The translations under genes were made by a program, and so were the position numbers. From Elusimicrobia bacterium RIFOXYA12_FULL_51_18 (GTDB lineage Bacteria > Elusimicrobiota > Elusimicrobia > Elusimicrobiales > UBA9959): 51,395 nucleotides of DNA. Shown piece by piece: positions 7,537 to 16,145 of the stretch. A model generated the notes under the pieces. That model was not told where the DNA came from. It saw only the letters and a list, made by a program, of their open reading frames with translations, and did not search any database. The stretch's first letter is position 1, and the number at the start of each line of letters is the position of its first letter. Where the stretch lies: the NCBI GenBank assembly GCA_001800245.1, contig MGVA01000020.1:1-51395 (forward strand), written 5' to 3'.

Positions 7537-10500
7537 ATGCGCAGGTTAATATTTAAATTCAGATATATCCTGCCCGCTTTCGTGGCGGCCGGAGCCTTGC
7601 TGCTATGGGTCTTCCAGGCCGGCGTGGCGGCGTATATCCTGAAAAGACGCGGCGGCGATATTTTTCAAGTGGAACGGGTGGAAGGAGATCTGGCGGGCGG
7701 ATTCAGATTTTACGGCATCCGGGCGAAAACCGCGGCTTTCTCGGCGTATATACAGCGCGCCGAGATAGAGCCCGGTTTTCGCGGGCTTTTGCGCGGAAAA
7801 ATAATCGTGAGCGAGCTGATCATAACAGGGGCCGTGATAAAACCAGCCCCGGCGCAACCTGCGCCGGCAGCTAAAAAGTCCGCTCCCGGCCTGCCGGCCT
7901 GGCTGGAAATAAAAAAGATACGCGTAGAAGATCTCCGCGCGGAATTCCAGTCCAAAGCCGGGGCTCAAAGCGCGGTAACCGGTATCGCGGGCGAACTTTC
8001 TCTCAAAAACGGCCGGTTGCTCATTAAGTCCTTGCGCGGTGAATTTCGCGGCGTTATCGTCACGCTGAGCGGAGAATACGAAAAAAACAGGATAAACGCT
8101 TCGGGCGACGCGTCCTCCCGGCGCCCGGATCTGCTCCTGCGCTTTGATTACACGCTTGACGCGGACGGCAGCCATACCCTGCGGGCGGCGGGACATTTGA
8201 AAGACGCCTTACTCCGCTTTGGCGCGTCGTTGGACTCCGAAAGCAGATGGAAATTAGAGCTGGATTCCTCCGGCCTGCCGGGTTCACTCGCGCGTGAGGA
8301 TCTTCCGGATCTCACCGCCGCGTCCGCGCTTAAAGCTTCAGGCAGATATTTTACCGCCGGGAAAATGACGGGTTTTGCCCAATTGCGCACAACTCTTCCG
8401 CGCGGAGCCGTCCTTGAAGGCGGGATAAAGTTCACGCCGGATGCCGCCTGGTTGAACGCGGCGCTGAGATCCCCGGAAGCGGAAGGGACCTTGAGGGTGG
8501 AATACACCGCAGGAGCGCTTAACGGCGTATGGGAACTGAATTCAACAAAAGCGTTTTTATTTCCCTTGGAAAAAACGTTCTCAATTGCCGCCTTCAAGGG
8601 GAAGGGAGCAATAAGCGGCCTGATTTCAGCCCCTGTTTTTTCCTGGGACGTTTTGGTTTCGACCGCGGCCTACGGCCCGGCACGCGCGGCTATGGTTTTG
8701 ACGGAGGGAGAATTCCGCGCCGGCACCAACCCCCGGTTTAAAATAACCGCGGAAGTTAAAAACATCTTTTCAGGCAAAAAGGCTCTTGGCTCCGCCCGAT
8801 TAAAAACGGAAGGTACGCCTGCCGCAAACACGCTAAATGTAGCGCTTTCCTCGGTCTATTTAGGAGCGGACCTGGGCGGGACCTCCGAATTCAAGGGCGG
8901 AGAATGGAAAGCCGTATGGACTTCTTTTCTGCTGAGGGATGCCCCGGCCTGGCGGATTTGCGGACCCTTCTCCACCGCGCTTTCTAAAGTCCGGTATCAG
9001 CTCTCCGGTTTTTGCGCTTCGGACGGCACAGCCAGAGCGGCTCTCTCTGTTCATGCCTCCGGCGGGTCTATAGAAGATTGTAATTTCACGCTTTCCGATT
9101 TTTCTCTGGAAAGCCTGGAAACACTCAGGGATCTGCCATTGTCCCCGGCCGGTCTGGTGAGTGCGCGCGCGGATTATGTTAAAGGAGCGGAAGATGGGAC
9201 CATGGAATTTTCGGTCGCGGGTCTGCGTTTCAAGAATATGGATCTAGGGTCTGTCAGACTGAACGGCGGATTCAATAAAAAACGCCTGGATATCCGGCGG
9301 GCGGATTGGAAGGTGTACGACGGGATACTTTCCGCCGCCGGGACCATAGCTATCGGCGCCCGTGAGCCGGACCTTCATTTTGTCGTTACGGCTTCCACTC
9401 TGAACGTGGCGCCGCTCCTTATTTTTATGCCGGAGATCAAAGCGGAAACGATATTCCTTAACGGCGCGGTAGAGATAGAACTTAAAGGTTCCGCGCTCAC
9501 TAACAGCGGCGTTATCCGGCTTGAATCCCCGCAACTGGAAATAATACCGCTGAATCTGACGCTCAGCGAACTCAGCGTTTCCGCACACGGCGAAGAAAGC
9601 CGAGAGGCATCGATAACCGCTTCGGCTAAGACTAAAGCCGGCGGCGTTACGGCACAGGGGGGTATGGGGGCATCGGGGCCGGGCATAGTCATAAAGGCGC
9701 GTAAACTGCCTTTCTCAACTCCCATGGGCTTTTCCGGAACAGCCAACGGCGATCTAGACTTTCGGGGAACGTGGGCGCTGCCGGCGCTCAGCGGGGCGGT
9801 GGATTTTCCGGAATGCAGATTCGACATGGAGCAGTGGCGCAAGTCGCCGCCGCCAGGGCCCAGGGGCCGGTTTTATGAATCGCTCACTATGGACATAAAG
9901 GTCAAAAGCGACCGCAACGCCTGGTACAGGGATCCGCCGAATTCTATAGAGGCGAAAGGCGAACTGATCCTGAAAAAGACGCCTTACAATCCGCTCATCG
10001 TCATCGGCATGGTGGAAGCTCTGAAGGGGTTTTACACCTACCTTGGGAACACTTTTACCGTTGAGAGCGGAACCCTCGTTTTCGGCGGAGAGGTTCCGCC
10101 GAACCCGAAGATAGAGGTCAAAGCCGCCAACGCGCCCAGGGAAAGTCCCATAAAGATCTATCTGAACGCCACAGGGACTTTCCGGAACCCCAAACTCGAA
10201 CTTTCTTCCGACCCGGAGATGGAGCAGCGGGACATCATGTCGTATCTGCTTACGGGTAAACCGCTCTATGAGTTTTCCAGGAAACCGGGAGACCAGGCTT
10301 CACAGACCGGCACGGCCGGGTCACAGGTAGCGGCGGCCAATATAGTCGCCAATTACCTCTCCCAGAAAGCGGCCGGGTCTCTGGTGCGCAAACTCGACAT
10401 AGACGTGCTTAATCTCCGGATGACAAGCGATAGGACGGCCGATATCACCGCTGGGCGATATCTGACCAGTAAGCTTTTTATAAGTTATGGGCAGGTGCTC

Positions 10501-10626
10501 TCCCCAGGGGGGGAAAAGCGGGTGATCGCTGAATACGCAATAACGCCTTTATGGAGCCTGGAAGGGAAGAACTCGAGCCAGGGCACCTATGTAATAGATC
10601 TCATCCTCAAGCTCGGGATAAGATAG
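7537..10626 (+). CDS. tamB: TamB, inner-membrane-anchored translocation/assembly protein
   Basis: This 1029-residue protein has one N-terminal membrane anchor (about 8-28). A very long beta-rich repeat region follows, and the end is the typical TamB (DUF490) domain. Recognisable C-terminal signatures are GTFRNPKLELSSDPEM, DIMSYLLTGKPLYEF, the ADITAGRYLTSKLFISYGQ segment and a final LILKLGIR. TamB proteins form a lipid-conducting groove between the membranes and partner TamA. It is somewhat shorter than E. coli TamB (about 1260). It starts 5 nt after tamA, so the two are almost certainly one transcript. An Ala/Pro-rich stretch (about 107-117) follows the first part of the domain. Confidence 0.88.
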   Translation: MRRLIFKFRYILPAFVAAGALLLWVFQAGVAAYILKRRGGDIFQVERVEGDLAGGFRFYGIRAKTAAFSAYIQRAEIEPGFRGLLRGKIIVSELIITGAVIKPAPAQPAPAAKKSAPGLPAWLEIKKIRVEDLRAEFQSKAGAQSAVTGIAGELSLKNGRLLIKSLRGEFRGVIVTLSGEYEKNRINASGDASSRRPDLLLRFDYTLDADGSHTLRAAGHLKDALLRFGASLDSESRWKLELDSSGLPGSLAREDLPDLTAASALKASGRYFTAGKMTGFAQLRTTLPRGAVLEGGIKFTPDAAWLNAALRSPEAEGTLRVEYTAGALNGVWELNSTKAFLFPLEKTFSIAAFKGKGAISGLISAPVFSWDVLVSTAAYGPARAAMVLTEGEFRAGTNPRFKITAEVKNIFSGKKALGSARLKTEGTPAANTLNVALSSVYLGADLGGTSEFKGGEWKAVWTSFLLRDAPAWRICGPFSTALSKVRYQLSGFCASDGTARAALSVHASGGSIEDCNFTLSDFSLESLETLRDLPLSPAGLVSARADYVKGAEDGTMEFSVAGLRFKNMDLGSVRLNGGFNKKRLDIRRADWKVYDGILSAAGTIAIGAREPDLHFVVTASTLNVAPLLIFMPEIKAETIFLNGAVEIELKGSALTNSGVIRLESPQLEIIPLNLTLSELSVSAHGEESREASITASAKTKAGGVTAQGGMGASGPGIVIKARKLPFSTPMGFSGTANGDLDFRGTWALPALSGAVDFPECRFDMEQWRKSPPPGPRGRFYESLTMDIKVKSDRNAWYRDPPNSIEAKGELILKKTPYNPLIVIGMVEALKGFYTYLGNTFTVESGTLVFGGEVPPNPKIEVKAANAPRESPIKIYLNATGTFRNPKLELSSDPEMEQRDIMSYLLTGKPLYEFSRKPGDQASQTGTAGSQVAAANIVANYLSQKAAGSLVRKLDIDVLNLRMTSDRTADITAGRYLTSKLFISYGQVLSPGGEKRVIAEYAITPLWSLEGKNSSQGTYVIDLILKLGIR

Positions 10627-10695
10627 CGGATATTACCTATGGTCGCGCGTATAACTTCGTATTGCGGGTAAAGGTACGGGGGGGTATCATATAGA

Positions 10696-11511
10696 ATGAT
10701 CAAAAACACACATATAAAAACATTATTGGCTCTGGTTTGCATTCTCGCGGCGGCGATAGTCTGTTCGGCGCTGCTGCCGGCAAAGGCCGGGGCGGAGGAT
10801 TGGAAATTCAGTTCTTCTATCAACTATGACACCGGAAAATACGGCACGCCGGATCGCACCGATTCGGTCTATATACCGTTCACGCTGAAGCGTTACTATG
10901 ACAACGCGAATGTGTCCGTAACGGCGCCGTACCTGCGTCAAAGTTCAACGGGGCAGGTAACCAGGGTTGGCGGCATTCCGGTGCGTGTGGGCAGGGGAAG
11001 CGGGGTGGCGGTAACTTCCGCGGAATCCGGCCTTGGCGATATACTGGTGCGCGGCGCCTATACGCTTAAGCGGGAAGGGCCGAAGTCCTTCGACCTGGCG
11101 CTGGCCGGCAAGCTGAAGCTGCCCACCGCCGACGAAAACAAAGGGCTGGGTACAGGTGAGATGGACGAGGGGGTTGGGCTTGAGTTCTCCAAAGAGGTCA
11201 CTCCGCGCTGGAGTCTGCTTAGCGACGTGTACTATACCATTATAGGCGTTCCGGACGGCATGGGGTTTAACTCCAGTCAAGTCTCTCTGGATGTGGGCTT
11301 TTACAGGCCGCTGCGCGAAAACCTGGCCTTGACCGTACTTTACGAAACCTCAAGCGCCATAGTTGACGGGAACCCGGACCCCCGCAGTATCAGCGGCACG
11401 CTTTCTTATAGCGCGCCGGGCGGAATTCAATTTTCCGGCGGATTGATGCTCGGCATATCTGACGGCAGCCCGGACATAGGCATAAGCGCGGGTTTCAATC
11501 GGAAGTTTTAG
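10696..11511 (+). CDS. Small outer-membrane beta-barrel protein, MetA-pathway/transporter-like
   Basis: The 271-residue product has a signal peptide with a long hydrophobic core (about 9-27, ending AGAED). The rest alternates hydrophobic and polar residues as a beta-barrel would, and it ends in Phe, as many outer-membrane barrels do. Segments such as GLGDILVRGAYTL and ADENKGLGTGEMDEG resemble the family annotated as MetA pathway of phenol degradation, a loose group of outer-membrane channels. The name should not be taken as a substrate claim. No clear ribosome site precedes the ATG; a TATCAT hexamer at 10685-10690 ends only 5 nt before it. It lies 69 nt after tamB. Confidence 0.65.
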   Translation: MIKNTHIKTLLALVCILAAAIVCSALLPAKAGAEDWKFSSSINYDTGKYGTPDRTDSVYIPFTLKRYYDNANVSVTAPYLRQSSTGQVTRVGGIPVRVGRGSGVAVTSAESGLGDILVRGAYTLKREGPKSFDLALAGKLKLPTADENKGLGTGEMDEGVGLEFSKEVTPRWSLLSDVYYTIIGVPDGMGFNSSQVSLDVGFYRPLRENLALTVLYETSSAIVDGNPDPRSISGTLSYSAPGGIQFSGGLMLGISDGSPDIGISAGFNRKF

Positions 11512-11544
11512 CGTAATTATTCGGAAAAAATAAAAGGAGAAAAG

Positions 11545-12102
11545 ATGAAAAACAGGAGACTGCGGTTAATGTTCGCGGGGCTTTTCCTGTGCGCGGCGGT
11601 AATTCCCGCCTTCGCCCAGAAAAACTCCAGGGAAGAGAGGGAGCTTGAAACCATCTCCCGCGAGCTGGACAAAAGCGCCGCCAAACCCGAAGGGGCTCAG
11701 CGCGCGGCTGCCAGGATAAAGGCGGAGTTTGGCGTGGACGACGCACGCGTACAGGGCCTGCGCGACAAGAATATGGGTTATGGTGAGATCTCCATAGCGC
11801 TGGGCCTGGCCCAGGGTCTGCCCGGCGGCATCACGGACGAAAACGTACAGAAGATAATGGCGCTGCGCCAGGGACCGCCGGTCATGGGCTGGGGTAAGAT
11901 GGCCAAGGACCTCGGTTTGAAGCTAGGTCCGGTTATGAGTAATATGAAGAAAATGTCCGCCAAGATGCGCAAGCAGGAAAAGGCCGACAAGGTTAAAAAA
12001 GAGAAGGGCGAAAAGATGGAGAAGCCTGAAAAGCCCGGAAAGCCCGAGAAAGCCGAGAAAATGGAGCGGCCGGAAAGACCCGATAAGGGCGGCAAGCGCT
12101 AA
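11545..12102 (+). CDS. Small exported protein with GYGEI/GWG segments and Lys/Glu/Pro-rich tail (paralog 1)
   Basis: A strong AAAAGGAG site precedes the ATG. The 185-residue product has a signal peptide ending AFA-Q (about 1-24). The core (about 45-135) carries GYGEISIALGLAQ and VMGWGKMAKDLGL, a two-part motif seen in small uncharacterised exported proteins of several phyla. The last 45 residues are low-complexity Lys/Glu/Pro (repeats of EKPGKPEK type). The neighbour at 12317 is a clear paralog with an almost identical signal peptide. I do not recognise a named function. The charged tail suggests binding to an acidic or anionic surface, but that is a guess. Confidence 0.65.
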   Translation: MKNRRLRLMFAGLFLCAAVIPAFAQKNSREERELETISRELDKSAAKPEGAQRAAARIKAEFGVDDARVQGLRDKNMGYGEISIALGLAQGLPGGITDENVQKIMALRQGPPVMGWGKMAKDLGLKLGPVMSNMKKMSAKMRKQEKADKVKKEKGEKMEKPEKPGKPEKAEKMERPERPDKGGKR

Positions 12103-12126
12103 GTTTTTATTGCGGTCATGAAATGG

Positions 12127-12172
12127 GGGGCAGCTGGCCTTAATACCGGACGAACCTGCTGCCCCTTTTTTT
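12127..12172 (+). terminator. Rho-independent terminator between the two paralogs
   Basis: An 8-bp stem (GGGGCAGC 12127-12134 with GCTGCCCC 12158-12165) is followed directly by seven T (12166-12172). The loop is 23 nt. It implies that the second paralog has its own promoter or is expressed by read-through. Confidence 0.8.
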
Positions 12173-12316
12173 CACTTTTGCGCATATGATCCGCCGGTGT
12201 CCGCTGTAGGCCGCGGATATCGCCTATATCTGAGAACTTAAATCCGCATTATGGTATGGGCGCGGGGCTTAGCCGCAGGTTTTATGCTAATGGTGGAAAA
12301 AAATGAGAGTATAAAA

Positions 12317-12880
12317 ATGAAAAACAAAAAATTGCAGTTAATGTTCGCGGGGCTTTTCCTGTGCGCGGCGGTCATTCCCGCCTTCGCCCAGAAAGAAACT
12401 AAAGAAGTGAAGGAACTTGAGGCCAACTCGGCGGAGCTGGACAAAAGCGCCACCCGGCCGTCGGGGCAGCAGCGCGTGACCGACAAAATAAATGCGCAGT
12501 TCGGCGTGGATGAAACCGGCGTGGCGGGCCTGCGCCTCAAGCATCTGGGTTACGGGGAGATCGCCATAGTGTTGGGCCTGGCTCAGAATATGCCTCGCGG
12601 TATAAGGGATGAAAACCTGTATAAGATCGTGGCGCTGCGCCAGGGCCCGCCGGTCCTGGGCTGGGGAAATGTGGCCAAAGAGTTCGGGTTGAAGCTCGGT
12701 CCGGTGATAAGCGGAGTCCGGAATATAGGCTCCGGGGTTCGCAAGCAGGAAAAGGCCGACAAAATTAAAGAAAGTAAAAAAGCCAAAGAAGAAAAAGCGA
12801 AAAAAGATGAAATGACCGAAAAGATGGAACAGCCGGGAAAAACCGTGAAGGAAGGCATAAAGTCTTTTCCGCGGAAATAA
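12317..12880 (+). CDS. Small exported protein, paralog 2 of the 11545 gene
   Basis: The frame is open from 12251, but homology with paralog 1 places the start at the ATG at 12317, giving 187 residues. The signal peptide LMFAGLFLCAAVIPAFAQ is identical to that of paralog 1. The core repeats GYGEIAIVLGLAQ and VLGWGNVAKEFGL. The tail is again Lys/Glu-rich but differs in sequence from paralog 1. The DNA over the signal peptide is nearly identical between the two copies, which points to a fairly recent tandem duplication or gene conversion there. Function unknown. Confidence 0.62.
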   Translation: MKNKKLQLMFAGLFLCAAVIPAFAQKETKEVKELEANSAELDKSATRPSGQQRVTDKINAQFGVDETGVAGLRLKHLGYGEIAIVLGLAQNMPRGIRDENLYKIVALRQGPPVLGWGNVAKEFGLKLGPVISGVRNIGSGVRKQEKADKIKESKKAKEEKAKKDEMTEKMEQPGKTVKEGIKSFPRK

Positions 12881-12926
12881 GCCGCGTTGCGCCCCTGCGG
12901 TGAAATAAGCGCTTTCAGGCGAAATT

Positions 12927-14669
12927 ATGCCTACAACAGGGTATATGCTGTCAGCAAGGATTAAAAAATATACGCCCGGGCCGCGGGCGGGCTGTTGTCT
13001 TTGCGCGGTGATCTGTGCGCTTTTTTTTTCTCCGCTTTCCTCAAGCCCGGCGGAAGGAATTTTAGATGGAGCGGCTGAAATGCAGCAACTCTCCGCGCAA
13101 GGGAAAAAAGAATTGATAAGTATCGTGTCAGTGGGGCGCCTGGAAACCCTTCAGTGGCCTAAGTTCGGCGATTATCAGGCCGAGATCGGGGAATTTTACC
13201 GGTCCGGGGATTATACTCTGGCTTGGGTAAGTAAATTCAGGTCGACGGCGAAGGCCCGTAGCGTAATTAAGCGGCTGCAGGCGGCCGACAACGAGGGCTT
13301 GCTGGCCCAAGACTACGACAGTCCCCTGTGGGCGGACCGCCTCGCTAAACTGGAGCTTCCCGACCACCCCGCCTCAGAGTCTCAGCTTATCCGCTTCGAC
13401 CTGGCGCTCACTGTCTGCGCAATACGTTACATTCTCGATCTGCACCTGGGCCGGATCAATCCGCGGCCTTTCCACGCCATACTCGACATTGAGCCGGACA
13501 TCAGCGGCCCTTCGGATTTCCTCCGGAAACGGGTCGTGCCCGCGGAGGATGTGGCGGCGGCGTTCAGCGCGGTCGAGCCGCCGTTCCCCTCCTACCGCCG
13601 CCTGGTTCAGGCCGTGCAGCGCTACATGGAGATCGCTCGTGAGGATGACGGCGGACAGTTGCCCGCTTCCGGGATCCGGATTAAACCAGGGGACCGCTAT
13701 TCCGGATTGCCGCGGCTGACGCGGCTGTTGATACTTTTAGGGGATCTTCCGCCGCAGGCGGCTTCGCCGCAGGAGCTGTATGCGGGGCCGTTGGTTAAGG
13801 CCGTTAAACGTTTTCAGCGCCGCCACGGGCTGACCCCCGACGGCCTGTTGAGCCAACAGACGCTTAAGCAGCTCAATACGCCGCTGGAGCAGCGTCTGCG
13901 TCAGCTGCGCCTCACCCTTGAGCGGTGGCGCTGGCTGCCACACCGGTTTTCACGGCAGCCCATTATTGTCAACATTCCCGAATTCCGCCTTTACGCCGGA
14001 GATACTCCGCCACAGAAAGTGGTGGTCGGAGTGGCCTTTGATCATGAGACCCCGGTTTTTTCGAGCCTGCTGACCGAGGTGGTTTTTCGCCCGCCATGGA
14101 ACGTTCCAATGAGCATACAGCTTGGGGAGCTGGTACAGAAGATTGAGAAGAGCTCCGCCTACCTGAAGAAAAACCACTTAGACGTTATAGACAGCAAGGG
14201 CGCAATCGTCAGCTCGGGGACGGTCAGCGCGGCGGTTCTGGCCCAACTCCGGGCGGGCCGGCTCTACCTTCGGCAAAGGTCCGGCCCCAAGAATTCTCTG
14301 GGTTTGGTAAAGTTCCTTATGCCCAATGCTTACAGCGTCTATATTCACGGTACGCCTGCAAGGCGCGGTTTCATGGAATCGCGGCGGGACTTCAGCCACA
14401 GCTGCATCCGGGTAAAAGACCCCGAGGCGCTGGCGGCCTGGGTGCTGCGCGACCAACCCGATTGGCCGCTCAAGCGCATCCGGGCGGCGATCGAGGGAAC
14501 GGAGACGGTCACGGTAAAACTTACGGAACCGATCCCTGTGTTTATTCAGTATGGAACGGCGGAGGTGGAGGAAAACGGCGAGGTCCGCTTCTTCGATGAC
14601 ATCTACAGCCGCGATGCGGCGGAGGGCGCCGCTTTTGAACAGCGGGCGCGGCTTGCGGTGGCGCAGTAA
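12927..14669 (+). CDS. ldtD: L,D-transpeptidase of the YcbB (LdtD) type
   Basis: The 580-residue product has an N-terminal membrane or signal segment (about 20-45). A helical scaffold region follows, then a peptidoglycan-binding domain around 290-320 (VKRFQRRHGLTPDGLLSQQT). A YkuD catalytic domain lies at about 345-530. The catalytic His is in IHGTP (residue 474) and the nucleophile Cys in SHSCIRV (residue 493). The usual Gly before Cys is Ser here. This order is that of YcbB, which makes 3-3 cross-links in peptidoglycan in the periplasm. An alternative ATG lies at 12945. The gene for a YcbK-like hydrolase is nearby on the other strand, as in E. coli, where ycbB and ycbK are adjacent. Confidence 0.85.
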   Translation: MPTTGYMLSARIKKYTPGPRAGCCLCAVICALFFSPLSSSPAEGILDGAAEMQQLSAQGKKELISIVSVGRLETLQWPKFGDYQAEIGEFYRSGDYTLAWVSKFRSTAKARSVIKRLQAADNEGLLAQDYDSPLWADRLAKLELPDHPASESQLIRFDLALTVCAIRYILDLHLGRINPRPFHAILDIEPDISGPSDFLRKRVVPAEDVAAAFSAVEPPFPSYRRLVQAVQRYMEIAREDDGGQLPASGIRIKPGDRYSGLPRLTRLLILLGDLPPQAASPQELYAGPLVKAVKRFQRRHGLTPDGLLSQQTLKQLNTPLEQRLRQLRLTLERWRWLPHRFSRQPIIVNIPEFRLYAGDTPPQKVVVGVAFDHETPVFSSLLTEVVFRPPWNVPMSIQLGELVQKIEKSSAYLKKNHLDVIDSKGAIVSSGTVSAAVLAQLRAGRLYLRQRSGPKNSLGLVKFLMPNAYSVYIHGTPARRGFMESRRDFSHSCIRVKDPEALAAWVLRDQPDWPLKRIRAAIEGTETVTVKLTEPIPVFIQYGTAEVEENGEVRFFDDIYSRDAAEGAAFEQRARLAVAQ

Positions 14670-14722
14670 CGTTTTTACTTTTCACGTTTCCTGTCTATTT
14701 CCCGAATATATGAGAAAGATAT

Positions 14723-14741
14723 GAACCTTCCCGGAAGGTTC
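14723..14741. promoter_or_regulatory. 9-bp inverted repeat upstream of the FlgO-like gene
   Basis: GAACCTTCC and GGAAGGTTC flank a single C. With a one-base spacer and no T-run it looks more like a protein-binding dyad than a terminator. TATACT (14758-14763), a possible -10 box, lies 17 nt downstream. The TAGGG at 14769-14773 could serve as ribosome site for the ATG at 14781. Confidence 0.4.
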
Positions 14742-14780
14742 CCGTAGTTCCGTCCCCTATACTATAAGTAGGGCGGAATT

Positions 14781-15413
14781 ATGAAAAACATAAATTTAAA
14801 AACTGCGGCGACTTTTACGATGGCCTGTGTGCTGGCCTTGCCGGCGTACCTGGTCGCGTCCGGTACCGGTACAGGGGATGAGGTTTATAGAGACCTTTCA
14901 ATGCGGATCGTCCGGTACGCGAACACCGGTAATGTGAATAAAATTCTCATGACCGGCTTTGCGGCCGGAGAGGGGGCGGAAAAAGGAGAAGCGGAATATG
15001 TTTCAGGAAAAATAACCGCGCAACTCGGCGGCCAAACCACGCCGGCCCTTATTGAAAAGTCCTTCTTCGAAAAAGTTCTGGTGGAGGCGCGGGTTTTTTC
15101 CGCTGCGAATAGTTCGCCGGACAGGAGGAAAAAACTTCGGGATCTCCTCTCGGTTGACGCGGTGGTAACGGGGACGGTGCTGGCGGCCGGCGAAAAACTT
15201 AAAATTCAGGCCAGGCTCGTTGATATAAATACCGGCAAGGTGCTTTTTATGACGGAGGGGGAAGCCGAACGGGTAACGGAGCTGCCCGGGATCTTGGCCC
15301 CCGACGGTTCCTCTAAGCGGTACGCCGCGGTACCGCCGCCCCCGCCGGCTGATTTCAGGGATTCCGTCAGTGAAACAAGCGCCCCCGCGGTGGAGGCGGC
15401 AGTTTTAGAGTAG
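14781..15413 (+). CDS. FlgO/CsgG-like exported protein
   Basis: The 210-residue product has a signal peptide (about 1-27). A compact alpha/beta domain (about 35-175) contains DAVVTGTVLAAGEKLKIQAR followed by LVDINTGKVLF. That strand pattern is typical of the FlgO and CsgG-like family of periplasmic or outer-membrane-associated proteins. No lipobox Cys is visible, so it is probably not a lipoprotein. The Pro/Ala-rich end looks disordered. No flagellar or curli genes are in the window, so a link to either is not supported. It may be a periplasmic partner in envelope assembly. The family call rests on the motif only. Confidence 0.5.
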   Translation: MKNINLKTAATFTMACVLALPAYLVASGTGTGDEVYRDLSMRIVRYANTGNVNKILMTGFAAGEGAEKGEAEYVSGKITAQLGGQTTPALIEKSFFEKVLVEARVFSAANSSPDRRKKLRDLLSVDAVVTGTVLAAGEKLKIQARLVDINTGKVLFMTEGEAERVTELPGILAPDGSSKRYAAVPPPPPADFRDSVSETSAPAVEAAVLE

Positions 15414-15443
15414 AGGATGCGGATCGTGGTGGTGGGAAGGGGT

Positions 15444-15959
15444 TTACCAGCGCCGAACGCGGCCGATGTCTACATGAACGAAATCGGAGTCGGCATAGTA
15501 TCCAACGCCGCCGCGCTGAAGCGCAAGCGCGGCGTCGCGCAGGCGGGAGGTCGGCACGCCGGGCAGGCGGATATCGATGGCCTCCGCCTTCATATGCAGG
15601 CTTTTGCCGGCTACCGCCGAACTGGCGCTTCGGAGCTTTCCGTTGGTCCCCGGTGTGCGGTAGCCGCAGATGATATATATCTCGCCATCCGGCAGCTTGG
15701 CTTTAACTGTTAGTTCGTTCAGCAGGTCGAAAAGCCGCGGATCGTAGTGTTTGACCTTGTTCACCCGCCAGTCACGCAAGAATTGGTCGAGTTCGTCCAG
15801 CGCTTTGGCATCGTAGACGCCGTCACGGCGGTAGACCACGTCGATGTGTTCCTGTGTATGGGTATTGAACAGCCGCAAACGGGACTCTCGCGGCGCCGGA
15901 AGCGTCCCGAAAACTAACGAGGAAGACAGGAGCAGAGCCGCCAGGAAAAAGTGTGTCAT
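15444..15959 (-). CDS. mepK: YcbK/MepK-type (DUF882) murein endopeptidase
   Basis: The 171-residue product has a signal peptide (about 1-22) and a DUF882/M15-like domain. Zinc-ligand candidates are the His of SLHMKAEAIDIR, the Asp of the same segment and the His of DFVHVDIG. The end (VHVDIGRVRRW) matches the family closely. E. coli MepK (YcbK) cleaves 3-3 and 4-3 cross-links of peptidoglycan in the periplasm. It converges on the FlgO-like gene and lies one gene away from the L,D-transpeptidase, which makes the bonds MepK cuts. The start ATG has GAGG three bases upstream. Confidence 0.85.
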   Translation of the reverse strand: MTHFFLAALLLSSSLVFGTLPAPRESRLRLFNTHTQEHIDVVYRRDGVYDAKALDELDQFLRDWRVNKVKHYDPRLFDLLNELTVKAKLPDGEIYIICGYRTPGTNGKLRSASSAVAGKSLHMKAEAIDIRLPGVPTSRLRDAALALQRGGVGYYADSDFVHVDIGRVRRW

Positions 15960-16083
15960 ACCTCAATAGTATAGCAGACATTCTACGGTATCGCCATGGC
16001 TCGGAACATAGCTGGAATTACTGTCGAAATTCGCCGGAATTAGACCGCGTTCGCTTTGGAACGCTGGTGGCTGGAATGCGTTT

Positions 16084-16111
16084 CTGACCGGTTGATTTTA
16101 TGTGGTATAAT
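16084..16111 (+). promoter_or_regulatory. Predicted sigma-70 promoter (extended -10) for the radical SAM gene
   Basis: CTGACC (16084-16089, four of six -35 matches), a 16-nt spacer and TATAAT (16106-16111). The TGG directly before TATAAT gives an extended -10. Transcription would start near 16118, which excludes the ATG codons at 16056 and 16110 and supports the start at 16146. Confidence 0.6.
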
Positions 16112-16145
16112 GACGTGTAACTTTTTATCGGTTGCCGTCAAGCAT

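Noticed and set aside
15417-15713. 98-codon frame on the + strand after the FlgO-like gene
   Set aside because: It lies opposite the YcbK-type gene, whose catalytic motifs are complete, so it is a shadow.
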